From positions 50,912,001 through 50,976,000 of the forward strand of contig JAZBRS010000035.1 in the NCBI GenBank assembly GCA_037176725.1: DNA of 64,000 nt. The letters run 5' to 3'. The stretch comes from Posidonia oceanica. Its lineage: Eukaryota > Streptophyta > Magnoliopsida > Alismatales > Posidoniaceae. Below, piece after piece: positions 23,361 through 34,120 of the stretch. A program made the translations under genes and the position numbers. The stretch's first letter is position 1. Each line of letters starts with the position of its first letter. The notes below the pieces were generated by a model that saw nothing but the letters and a program-made list of their open reading frames with translations, ran no database searches and had not been told where the DNA came from.

Positions 23361-23997
23361 GCCATTTTCTCTTGCGTGCCGATCGCATTGCATGGTTTTG
23401 CCGTTGTTTTGTTTTTTCGCTTGCATTTGCATATAAGGCTGTGATGCTTACTGCCTGGAGTTCTCACGAGCTGGGTTTCGCCCGGTTCGGAACACAGACA
23501 GCGTAGCTGAGCACTTAGACAGCACGTTTACTTCCTCGCTTTGCATCTCTCCACTTAGAGCACACCTTGGGCATTCATAGCCACATAGGCATTCAATCCT
23601 ACATTTCCCTGCGTATGCGAGCGTAAGCCTAGAAAGACCGATTCTCGGGCGTGTCGGGGGTGCCTAACACCTTCCCCGCACGTAACAGGAGTCCTTGCCC
23701 TGTCTTTTGGCCCGCAATGACCATATTGCCCCTATCCTAGGCTAGAGTCATCTCATTTGCATTCATTTGCATTTGTTTTCCTTTGCATTGCTTTGCTTTG
23801 CATTTCTTGCTTGGTTTTGCATGTTAATTCACACGTTTCCCCCGGTTTTCCTTGTCTCTCGTTAATAGACATGGTGGCGACTCTGATTTGTCTTATCTTT
23901 CCTTTTTCTCCTCGATTTTAAGCATTTTCGAGTTGAGCCTCTTCCTCGGATCAATCGTCGCTAATGGTAAGCCTGATTCCGATTGGGATTACTACAG

Positions 23998-24015
23998 TGG
24001 CGACTCCGCTAGGGA
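23998..24015 (+). other. Primer-binding site, tRNA-Arg type
   Basis: TGGCGACTCCGCTAGGGA starts one base after the LTR end. It differs at one position from TGGCGACTCCGCTGGGGA, the PBS type I recall for Ogre elements and attributed there to tRNA-Arg. A tRNA comparison is needed to confirm the tRNA. Confidence 0.8.
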
Positions 24016-25327
24016 TGATGACAGACTCCGGCTTTTGCCTTCGCTTTCGCTCGCTTGGGATTTGCTTTCTTTGTCTGCCTTTTGTGCCTTCTCTGCCTGT
24101 TTTGCTCGCTTTTCTGTGCAGACTCCTAGCAAGTCGCTTCGTCGCTACTTTGCTTAGGTTTTGCACCTCTTTTTGCCTCGGATTGTGCTCCTTTTTGCTT
24201 GGCTTTGCTTCTCTGCTTGTTTATTTACTTATTGTCTTGCTTATGCTCTTACTTCCTTCACAGCTTACTTATCTTTATTTTCTGTTGCTTACTTGCTATT
24301 TACTGCTTTATTCTCGCACATTGCATGTCTACATACTTGTTTGGCAACAACACATGCTTTTTGAATGTTGAATGCTTCTTTTACACCTTTGCTATGTCAC
24401 TACGCACGCACATACTTTGCATACATGCCTTTTGACTTGATGAATGTTTCTTTCTTCACCGTTATGCTCACAAACATTCGCACATGCCATGCACTTGCCT
24501 TTTGCTGTGTTGTATGTTGTTTACTTGCCATGTTTGGTTGATTTTCTTCCCTTTCGCACATGCCATGCCTAGGATAGTAGAGACTTGTCTGCTCTCCCCG
24601 TGGTTAACTAAAAATGGCAAGTAAAAAGAACTTCTAGGAGCAACTAGAGACTACAAACAATCCTTCACTCCCTTTGGTTAATAAAATGCGCAAGATAAAA
24701 GACTTTAATCATTTGCATAAGCATCATATAGGGCATGCATTCTTCTCATCTGAGTCCACCTACTAGTCTGCGAAGGACGGTCCCGGCTTCTTGTTCCACC
24801 GCTTTGGGCGTGGCACGAGTCAGTCGGTCTGTCCCCCCTCGTCTGGGGGTCGTGTCGGTGTTAGTAGAGGGTACCACCCACGCCTTGGCGGGGTAGAGGC
24901 CACCAACGCACCACCCTGTCATTTCCTGAGCTTTGGGCCGGGAGTTAGACAGGGAACCTACTTTTCTGACCTGAGTCGGTGACCCGTACATCCAGGGATA
25001 CCCGAAGTAGATCACCTGCTAAGAAACACTAGATAAGTTAAGGGGGGCATACTAGAAAGCATACATATCATTCATGCCATTTAACTAACTCATTTGCATT
25101 CATCTTTTTGGTTTCTAACCCTAATTTCCTTCTGTTGTGTCAGCGTGATCGGTAAGCGAGTTTCCCTTTGCCAGAGCTCGAGTACCGACCCCCGTTGACA
25201 CCCCTTTTGCGACTTCATTCGCGACCATTCCCCCTCTGAGCTATCTGCATTTGCGACGATAGCTCCTCTTAGGAATCACCGCTTGAACACTCATCGCAGC
25301 CCTATTCTCACGCGATCTAGGTCAGCA
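24016..25327 (+). other. Untranslated leader of 27-kb element
   Basis: No ORF1 is visible here. 24590-25050 is a module (GCAACTAGAGACT, TTTAATCATTTGCAT, GAAGGACGGTCCCGG, CGGTCTGTCCCCCCTCGT, GTGTCGGTGTTAGTAGAGG, GAGTCGGTGACC) that is conserved twice over in the related element at 58270-58710 and 58915-59380. Such conservation in non-coding DNA suggests an RNA signal such as packaging or dimerisation; that role is inference. Confidence 0.65.
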
Positions 25328-28300
25328 ATGGCCCAGTACGTTAGTGAGCCTTCCTTCACTCCTGTCACGGAGGGTGTTTCCCTTCCGGCCCCTCCAGTTG
25401 CTCCTTCTGTCCCCCTTGTTCCCCCTCTGACGCCAGGGTTTCCTCCCCTGACGTCTCTAGGTTCTCAGTACGTCTCGGGACAGTGGCAAGCATCTCTTCC
25501 TCCGGATCCGGTCGCCGAGTCTATCTTGACGACCGTTACTCGCGCTCCGGAGACGCCATTGCCCCCTCCATCCCAGGGATACGTCGCCTTTGACATCCCT
25601 CCTACCGCTGCTGCGACCTTTACTATAGAACCCTTTCCTCCCGGACAGTCTGTGTCCGTGCCATTCGCTTCTCAACCTTCGCCGGCACTGCACTTCAGCG
25701 TTCCCGCTGCCGAGACGCCCGAGGCGCAGTACCAGCACCTGATGGAGCTTGCCCAAAGACTGCAGGGCATGGCTCTATCAGTTCGTCCTTCCTCTATTCC
25801 TGTCGTTCCTGAGGTTCCTCTGAGGCCAGTTCTTGCATCTCATGCATCAACCTCCACACCTCCGCCTTGACCATCGTCTCAACTGCTCACGGTTCCGACG
25901 ATGGGGGCCCGTTTACCGCCTCCTGCTGCACAACACTTAGCACAACATGCTCCACTTCCCTCTAGTGGTCAGTCTTTTGGACCGGCTGGAGCCCAGTACG
26001 TCACTGGCTCGCTGTCTGGCACCCCGCCCGTACAGCAACTGGTGCTCCGTCATCCTACTCCTCCCACAGCACAGCATGGCATCTGCTCTTCTCCTCTGCA
26101 TCAGGCCCAGCATCCTGCATACACTCCTGCATACACAGTCCCCCAGCACGGATACGCCGACCATCCCGTTGCTCCACCAGGCGACGCTATGGTAGATCCA
26201 GAGGAGCACTTAGGTGCGACCCATTCGGCGTATGTACTCGCTACCCCTGCTGATCCCTCTCCTACAGCAGCAATCCCAGACCCCATCAATAACCGGATGG
26301 ACGTCTTGGAGAAAGCACTACGATTAGTGCAGGGTACTGAGCACCAGACCTACCAATTCCGGGACCTCTGCTGCTTTCCAGAGGCGGTACTCCCTCCGAA
26401 GTTCAAAATCCCGGACTTCGAGAAGTATAATGGTAGGGGCTGCCCCGTAGCACACCTGAAGGCGTATTGCGGTGATCTCGCTCAACTTCAGGCTGACGAG
26501 AGGTTTCTGATCCGCTTGTTCCAGAAGAGTTTGACCGGGCCGGCACTCAAGTGGTTTACATCGCTTGATATGTCAACCATCAAGACTTGGAACGACCTCA
26601 ATCAGGCGTTCCTGGAACAATACTCCTTCAACCTCGATCTAGTCCCAAAGAGAGCGGACTTGATCGCAATCAAGCAGAATTCTGGCGAGCCGTTCGGGGA
26701 GTACATCGGCCGCTGGCGCGCCCTTGCCTCTCAGGTTTGAGATAGACCCTCTGACGAGGAGTCTATCGAGATCGTTATCAAGGGGGCGCAGCCATCTCTT
26801 GGAGCTCTGCTTAGCATCCAACCAGTCACTACTTTTGCAGCACTCATCAGAGCTGGAGCGCGCGTGGAGAGTTCTCTACGGAGTGGCAACTTCCCGGCTC
26901 TCTCTGCATTCGCTAAGCAAGCCGCGATTAGCAGTAACAGTGCCAACAGCAGCACCTCCAACAACAACAACAGCGGCAGCAACAACAACCGCCCGAAGAG
27001 GAAGGACTCGCCGAAAACCGCTGTTGCATTCGTCGACTCCCCTGCTGTGCCTGTTCGCTTGCCATCCCGGCCTGCCCCAGCTCAGATGGTGTATGCTCCT
27101 GCACCTAGGAATCCACACACACCACACATCACTACCACCGTTAGACCGGTCTATCCCGCTGCACCGGTTCAGTAAGGCTCATACCAGAGGCAGAGAAGGC
27201 CACCCATTGAGAAGCGGAAATTTGCCCCACTGGTGGAACCGCTCACGGTCATCTTGCCAAAGGTTGCATCGCTCCTGAAGTTCCCGGAGGTTCGTCCGCC
27301 GCCAAGTCCTCTGCCGCATTGGTTTAGGGCAGACCTCTTCTGCAATTTCCATCGAAGCGTCGGGCATTCGACGGACAATTGCTACTCCCTGCGGAACGCA
27401 ATTCAGGATCTGATCGAATCGGGAACGATTGTGATCGACACGCACGAGGCACCCACTCAAGCACACACTCATGCACCTGCACATTCAGCTGTTCCCCCTC
27501 ATTTTGGCATCATCCACCAACCCCTACCGGAGCACACTTATTCGGCAGAGGCTGGAACCTCAGGCATTCACTCTGTCTTCCCTTCTGGGCCTACTACCTC
27601 CGTGGTAGACCCTTCTGATCTTATTTCTGATATTTCTGAGCCTTTTCCTGTCAGTCTCTATCTCGCGGCAGTTGCCGGCTCCGAGTCGGGAATTCACATG
27701 ATCCGACCGCGTGCCAAGCCGGAGCGCCCTCTCGCGCCCCCCGCCATGCTCCCTCAGGCTCAATCCCCTGTGCACCTCCTAGCTAGGACCCAACCTAGTT
27801 CCCCCATCCACCTCTTAGGGCGACCTCAGCTACACCTTCTAGGCAGACCTCAACCTGCCCCAGCCTTCCCACCCCAACAACCATACCCACTAGAGAGACC
27901 TCAGTATCCTGTAGGTCCCCCTGTAACCTCTCCTGTGCTCGCAGCACGTGCCCCAATGGTTATTGACTTGACCTTGGACACCCATCGCGTCCCTTACAGC
28001 TACGCCACAGAGATGTGCGCGGAAGTAATGCGATCGGGGAGGGTCTACAGGCCCCCAACACCGGCAATTAGGCCAACTCACCCTAGACCTGTTATGCTCC
28101 CACCCTCTAGCCAACCCGTAGCAGATTCAACCCCGAATCAACCCGTAGCAAGTCAAATCCCTGCCCAGCCAGTAGCGGCCCAGCTTCCTGCCACTACCCC
28201 CTTAGAGCTTGCCCAAACCACCCCTCCTGTTGCCAAAAAGAACCAGCCCAAGGCAGACATAACCTCCCAACTTAAGAAGGTCAAAGCTGACATTTCTATT
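25328..28300 (+). pseudogene. gag region of 27-kb element
   Basis: The N-terminal third is a Pro/Ala/Ser-rich low-complexity region. The retrotransposon Gag domain lies at 26340-26740, with GCPVAHLKAYCGDL, FQKSLTGPALKWF and QAFLEQYSFNLD. A Ser/Asn run (about 26930-26990) leads to the nucleic-acid-binding knuckle at 27341-27382. That knuckle reads C-x2-H-x4-H-x4-C, so the second Cys of the classical CCHC is His. A long Pro-rich linker follows. Stops at 25868, 26738 and 27173 break it. Confidence 0.85.
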
Positions 28301-28439
28301 TGGGACCTAATCCACACCTCTGCCGAACACCGCGAGGCTTTTCTTCGTGTGTTCCAGGCCGCCCGTGTGTCCCAGTCTATTGAGCCTTCAGCCTTGGAGA
28401 GCATGGTTGGGTTGATTGCGGAGCCCCAGGTCATCTCTT

Positions 28440-28860
28440 TTACGAGTGATGAGCTGCCTCCGGCGGGGATTAATCACAACCAGCCCCTATTCGTCACGGT
28501 GCAGTTCAAAAACTTTCGCATTCCCCTAACACTGGTTGATAATGGGTCAGGCCTTAACGTCTACCCCTTGCGTACTACAACCAAGCTCGAATTCAAAGCC
28601 GAGGACATCACGCCAGCCGTGAAGGGAATGACCACTTTTGACAACACCCACCATGACGCTCTAGGGATTCTGATTATTCCCCTTGCCATCGGCCCGGTTG
28701 TCTTCGACGTAGAATTCTATGTCGTCGACTTGAAGCTGAATTTCAATCTTCTGCTTGGGCGCCCTTGGCTCCACAAGCATCAGGTCCTTCCCTCGACCCT
28801 CCATCGGATGATAAAGTACCGTCGCGGCGATGATGTCATTGTCGTCATGGAAGAGAACTT
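28440..28860 (+). pseudogene. Retropepsin domain of 27-kb element
   Basis: LTLVDNGSGLNVYP has the catalytic Asp at 28538-28540 (residue 1071), in the DNGS form typical of Tat/Athila proteases rather than DSGA. It is followed by the FNLLLGRPWLH block at about 28741-28772. A long acidic and Ala/Ser-rich spacer (about 29200-30900) separates it from RT. Confidence 0.85.
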
Positions 28861-31089
28861 TGAGAAGGAGCGGATCGAGGCAGTCTCCCCCGTGTCTTCA
28901 CAATCTATCCCGTTTGACCCTGAGACTTCTGAAGCTCTATATCGCGTTAATCGGTGCGAGCCGGTTAACTTCATTCCTGATCTTGAACGTGTCAACTCTT
29001 TGGCCGTTCACAGTAACCCCTTTCGAATGGTCGAGAATGTATGTCACAGGTGGGGTTACATAAAGGGTACACCACTCGGGCGTCACGGCCAGGGGATCGC
29101 AGAGCCGATCGTAGCAGTGGAGCGAAGGAAATCTGAAGGCCTCGGCTATGAACCGAAGCTCAACGAAGATCACTGCTTCCAGCTCAAAGATCAAGAGCCA
29201 GCCATCCCCAGAGACCTCGCTAACTTCACCAGTGCAGGTGTTCTGGGATCAATTGATGATCAAGCTGCGGTGCCGGCAGAAGATTGGGTCTGCATTGAGG
29301 ACTATTACTCGGATGAGGAGCAGTCTGGCACAGTAGAGGCAGTCCCAACCAGCAGCAAGGCAATGATTAGAGCAGAGGCCCCACAGTCAGTATATTCGGC
29401 CCTCCCTCTGGCAGAAACAGCAGGCAGCTTAGCAGGCCCTGTGGCAGAACTGGCAAGCTCTCACTCTTTTGCAGCCACATCAGCTTCCCAAGTACAGTCA
29501 GCAGCAGTGCAGGAGTCAGGGAAACTCCATCTGGCAGAATCAAGCATGCTACCAGCAGTCACAGCAACATCAGTGCCACTGTCCCTCTCTCTGGAAGGGT
29601 AGCCAATCAATACAGTCAGCAGCGCGGCTCAGCCCGCTTCAGCATCCACATCTCCAGGAATGCAACAGGCGCAGTCCGCTTCGCATCCTCCTGACAACCA
29701 GCAGCAGCTCTCATGGCAAGACCCCATGGCGTCAGAGGCTGCACTCTCTCAGTTACGGCCCGATACAAAAGGCCAACTGAGCACTATACTCTCCGGGCCC
29801 TTGAGCCCTCTAAAGAGCACCCCTGCTTACTCTCCAACAGTGACCCTGGCAGCATATCCATCTATGGCACCGCTGACTTGTCTATTTAGGCCTTCTACAT
29901 CAGAGTTGCCGCCATCGGACGTGCCCGTGAACCAGATCATGCAGATTCCAAGGGCAGCAATCCGTCTTGCAGCCGGGCCAGTGCCGCAGGCCCCTGGCGC
30001 CTACTACGTCGACTCCCCCTCAGACGAGGAAGAGGGAGTGGCGATAGAAGCCCAGGTCGATTCTTGGATGTCCGACTTAGAGCTACTTTATCAAGAACAA
30101 ATCAAGTCGATAGCAGAAGACCTGGCAGAGCACCAAGCTGCAGAAAGGAAAGGGAAAGCCATGGTCACAGACCCTCCACTGCAAAAGGACCATGCCTCTA
30201 TCATGGTCCTGGAAGAAGACTCAGCAGTGCCGGACTCCCCTAGACCAGATGAGCTCATCACTCTCCAATCGAAAGGCGGGTCTAGGTGGTTTGTGCAACA
30301 CATGCCTCACCGGAGCAGCATAGCGAGCGGCAATGCCCAGATCTGCCGCCAGTCCGGCACACCCTCCACAAGCACACTAGAAGACTCAGAAGAGGAAGCA
30401 TCAGCAGTGCAAGCAGCAGCAGTAACAGAGCAGAAAGCAGAATCAGTAACAGAGCTGTCAGCAGCCTCAGCAGCAGAACAGTCAGCAGCATCAACAGTAG
30501 AATCAGCAAGGCCCTCAGTAGTATCAGCAGAGCACCCAGCAGAAGTGGTCAGGCCAGAGCAAGCAGTAGAAGGAGTTGCTGGGACGGAGGTCGTGCACCG
30601 AGGCTACAAGAATACCCGAGTGAGCGTGACCATCCTGAAGCGTCACCAGGGCCAAGCAGCGGAACATATACACTCTTTCGACATCACAAGTCCTTCTTTT
30701 GAGAAAGAGATCCTCTCGGAACTTATTGCTTATGGAGAGGAGGATGATACGGGCATGGATGAGACTGATGAATCATTGCCCGAGTTCCGGCCTTATGACG
30801 ACGACCCAGAAGGCCCCAACCTCCACGTTGAAGAAGAAACAGAGGTTGTCAACATCGGCACAGCTGAGGAAGTCAGAGAAGTTCGTATCAGTGCCCAGCT
30901 TTCCACCCAGGCTCGAGCAGAGTTCATCGCATTCCTGAAAGAATATGCGGATGTCTTCGCCTGGAGTTACGAAGATATGGTCGGCCTTGACATAGAGGTA
31001 GTGGTGCACAATCTGCCCTTAAACCCGGATGCCAAGCCAGTGAAGCAGAAACTAAGAAGATGGCGACCGTAGTGGCTGCTCATGATCAA

Positions 31090-31790
31090 AGAAGAGATAA
31101 TGAAGCAGCTCAGAGTCAACTTTCTGAAGGTCGTCCTTTATCCTGAATGGCTGGCAAACATTGTACCTATGCCCAAGAAAGATGGCCGAATCCGGATCTG
31201 CATCGACTACAGGGACCTGAACAAGGCGAGTCCCAAGGACGACTTCCCCCTGCCTCACATTGACGTCCTAGTCGACAATACAGCGGGCCACAAGATGCTC
31301 TCCTTCATGGACGGCTTTTCTGGATACAACCAAATCAAAATGGCAGAAGAAGACAAGGAAAAGACTTCATTCATCACCCCTTGGGGAGTCTTCTGCTACC
31401 AAGTCATGCCGTTCGGCCTGAAGAATGCTGGTGCGACCTATCAGAGGGCCATGACTGCGCTGTTCCACGACCTCATGCACCAAGAAGTGGAGGTCTATGT
31501 AGACGACATGATTGCTAAAACCAAAGAGCCTGAAGATCTTACCTGTCTCAAAAAGCTCTTTGACCGTCTACGAAAGTACAACCTGCGCCTGAATCCCAAG
31601 AAGTGCGTATTCGGGGTGTCTTCTGGCAAATTGCTCGGCTACATTGTTAGCCAAAGGGGGATTGAGGTGGACCCGTTGAAAGCACAAGCCATCGTGGACA
31701 TGCCACCCCCTAGAACTGAAAAAGAAGTCAGAAGTCTGCTTGGGCGTTTACAATATATCAGTCGCTTTATTGCACAGCTTACGCCCATCT
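31090..31790 (+). pseudogene. Reverse transcriptase domain of 27-kb element
   Basis: The classical RT blocks are present: NIVPMPKKDGRIRICIDYRD, DFPLPHIDVLVD, SFMDGFSGYNQI (catalytic Asp), FCYQVMPFGLKNAGATYQ and EVYVDDMIAKT (YVDD at 31496-31507). They are followed by LGYIVSQRGIEVD and the thumb-like EVRSLLGRLQYISRFI. The whole block is uninterrupted from 31073 to 32386. Confidence 0.95.
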
Positions 31791-31899
31791 GCGAGCCCAT
31801 ATTCAAGCTCTGGAAGAAGAATGCGCAGATTCACTGGAGCGAGGAGTGTCAGGCTGCATTTGCCAAGATCAAGCAGCTGTTGATCAAGCCTCCTGTCCT

Positions 31900-32340
31900 G
31901 GTCCCGCCTACACCAGGGAGACCTTTGCTTCTCTACCTTTCTACTACGCAGCATTCCATGGGCGCCGTCTTGGGCCAACATGATGAATCCGGTAGAAAGG
32001 AGCGCGCCATCTATTACCTGAGCAAGAAATTTAATGAATGCGAAGCCAGGTACAATACACTAGAGAAGACTTGCTTGTCCCTTGTCTGGGCTGCACAGAA
32101 ACTAAGGCACTACATGATGGCATACCCAGTACAGCTCTTATGCCGGCATGATCCTATCAAGTTCCTTTTCCAAAAGCCGGCCATGGTAGGCAGATGTGCG
32201 AAGTGGCAGGTGTTATTGTCTCAGTACGACATCACCTTTGTCACACAGAAATCCATGAAGGGTCAGGCCATGGCAGACCATCTTGCTGACCTTCCTCTGC
32301 CTGAATACCAACCCCTCCAGACGCAGTTCCCTGATGAAGA
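31900..32340 (+). pseudogene. Degenerate first RNase H of 27-kb element
   Basis: The fold is recognisable: RPLLLYLSTTQHSMGAVL, IYYLSKKFNECEARYNTLEK and AMADHLADLP. The first catalytic Asp, expected in LY-x-D-AS, is Ser/Thr here (LYLSTT). Loss of activity in this domain goes together with the second RNase H downstream, as described for the Tat lineage. Confidence 0.85.
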
Positions 32341-32389
32341 TATCCTCTCCGCACTGGAGGGCTCTGAGCAGAAAGATCCCGAAGAATAA

Positions 32390-32770
32390 GAGGAATGGCA
32401 GCTCTACTTCGATGGTGCAGTCAACAAAAAGGGCCGAGGCGTAGGCGCAGTGCTGACCACGCCCCAGGGACAGATGATTCCCTTCGCAAGGAAGCTGACT
32501 TTCACCTGCACAAACAACGAAGCAGAATACGAAGCATGCATCCTAGGGTTGAAAGTCGCCCTCGAGCATGGGGCGCAGAAGCTGCATGTGCACGGTGATG
32601 CCATGCTAGTGATCTCTCAAGTGAACGGCGACTGGAGGACAAAAGACCCCAAACTTGTGCCGTATCACGAACACCTGCTGAGGCTGATGGAAGAATTTGA
32701 GAGCATCTGCTTCACATATATGAACAGAGCGAAGAATGCGTACGCAGACGCACTAGCAACTCTGGCATCC
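32390..32770 (+). pseudogene. Second (archaeal-type) RNase H of Tat lineage
   Basis: WQLYFDGAVNKKGRGVGAVL carries Asp at 32411. NNEAEYEACILGL carries Glu at 32525. HVHGDAMLVISQVNGDW carries Asp at 32597. NAYADALATLAS carries Asp at 32747. All four acidic active-site positions (residues 2362, 2400, 2424 and 2474) are kept. The TAA at 32387 sits just before the domain. Confidence 0.92.
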
Positions 32771-33059
32771 TGGCTCACTATACCTGAAGACAGTACAGTA
32801 GATGTATCTGTTACTCGCATTGAGCAGCCTGCATATTGCCTGAGCATAGAAGAGGCGGATCCAGCAGAGGAGCAGCCCTGGTATCAAAATATAAAATCTT
32901 TCCTGGAGTCTGGCAGCTTTCCTCCTGATGCCACGGCAACAGACAAGAGAACTCTGGCGCATCTGGCGTCAAAATATGTGTTGGGGGCTGGGCAGCTGTA
33001 CAGAAGGTCATATAATCAGATGCTACTGCGCTGCCTAGACAAATCAGAGGCGGACACGC

Positions 33060-34120
33060 TGATGCTTCAAGTGCATGCAGGGACCTGTGGCCCGCACATG
33101 AACGGCGTCCTCCTAGCCAAGAAGATCATGCTCCAAGGATATTTCTGGCAGACCATGGAAGCAGACTGCTGCCGGTTTGTGCGTAAATGCCACAACTGCT
33201 AGATCGATGGTAACTTCATCAAGGCCCCCCCACAACAGCTGCATAACATGTCTTCGCCATGGCCTTTCTCCACCTAGGGGATCGATGTCATTGGCGCCAT
33301 CCACCCTGCTGCTTCAAATGGTCATCGTTACATTCTGGTAGCGATCGATTACTTTACCAAGTGGGTGGAAGCGGCCTCTTATAAGACAGTCACCGCTGTG
33401 GCAACAGAAAAATTTATCAAGAACAATATCGTTGCCTGATATGGGGTCCCACACTCAGTCATCTCTGATAATGGCACAAACTTCATTGCCAAAAGGATCG
33501 AGGAATTCCTGCGGAGTCTTAAGATCAAGCATCATCGATCCTCGCCCTATCAGCCACAGATGAACGGAGCAGTGGAGTCTGCAAACAAGAACATTGTCAA
33601 AATCCTGAAGAAAATGGCAGAAACCCACAAGGATTGGCACGACAAGCTCCCGTATGCACTCTGGGCGTACAGGACATCAATCCGGACCTCTACAGAAGCC
33701 ACCCCGTACTCTCTGGTATACGGTATGGAAGCGGTGTTACCTGTTGAAGTGGAGATCCCCTCTCTGCGGATCCTACGGGAAGCTGAGTTGGAAGAGGCAG
33801 AATGGGTCGAAGACCGCTGCACCCAACTGAACTTAATTGATGAGCGCAGACTGCAAGCTATGCACAACGCTCACTGCTATCAGAAGCGGATGGCCAGAGC
33901 ATTCTTGAAGAAGGTCCAGCCCAGAAACTTTCAGCCAGGGGACCTTGTCTTGTGCACCATTCATTTGCCTGATGGTCGAGGGAAATTCCGACTCAATTGG
34001 CGTGGCCCCTTTGTGGTCAAGCAGATCTTTTCGGGAGGCGCTGTAACTCTTGAGGATATGGACCAAGTCGAGCAATCTGAGCCCGTCAACCTCTGCTATC
34101 TCAAGAAGTACTATCAGTAG
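33060..34120 (+). pseudogene. Integrase of 27-kb element
   Basis: An N-terminal zinc-binding segment (HAGTCGPHMNG ... KCHNC) is followed by the catalytic core GIDVIG (D), SDNGTNF (D) and NGAVESANK (E). D-D spacing is 61 and D-E spacing is 36 residues. TPYSLVYGMEAVLPVEVEIP is the typical downstream block. Three stops (33200, 33275 and 33437) fall within or just before the core, so no active enzyme could be made. No chromodomain is seen, in keeping with Tat. Confidence 0.93.

Larger units (their letters stand above)
18259..23996 (+). mobile_element. 5' LTR of 27-kb element
   Basis: 5738 bp, from TGTTGACACC to ATTACTACA. It has compositional domains. 18259-20340 is strikingly G-poor and alternates C/A-rich and T/C-rich tracts. 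20755-21300 is GC- and CpG-rich. 21360-22380 is AT-rich with recurring TTGCAT...GTCC motifs. 23062-23360 is a 30-bp minisatellite. The last 500 bp carries the GGGGGTGCCTAACACC block (23656-23671) and a PBS-like GGTGGCGACTC at 23873. Long open frames across the GC-rich and minisatellite parts occur in several frames at once and are not genes. Confidence 0.93.
25328..34120 (+). pseudogene. Tat-lineage Gag-Pol polyprotein, one frame with nine stops
   Basis: From the conserved ATG at 25328 (aligned with 59613 in the related element) to TAG at 34118, one frame of 2930 codons runs without any frameshift. In-frame stops are at 25868, 26738, 27173, 29600, 31070, 32387, 33200, 33275 and 33437. Domains by residue are: capsid about 335-470 (FQKSLTGPALKWF), zinc knuckle 672-685, protease Asp 1071 (VDNGSG), RT with YVDD 2057-2060, a degenerate RNase H 2190-2335, a second RNase H 2362-2480, and integrase with D2653-D2714-E2750 (DX35E). 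A basic C-terminal region follows (FRLNWRGPFVVKQIF). Most stops fit C-to-T or G-to-A change, as expected for methylated DNA. Confidence 0.93.

Noticed and set aside
22783..23506. Open frames of 125-201 codons on both strands over the LTR minisatellite
   Set aside because: The repeat unit is a multiple of three and free of stops in most frames, so several overlapping frames are open at once. The peptides are simple repeats and the region is inside an LTR. The same holds for 44010-44715.
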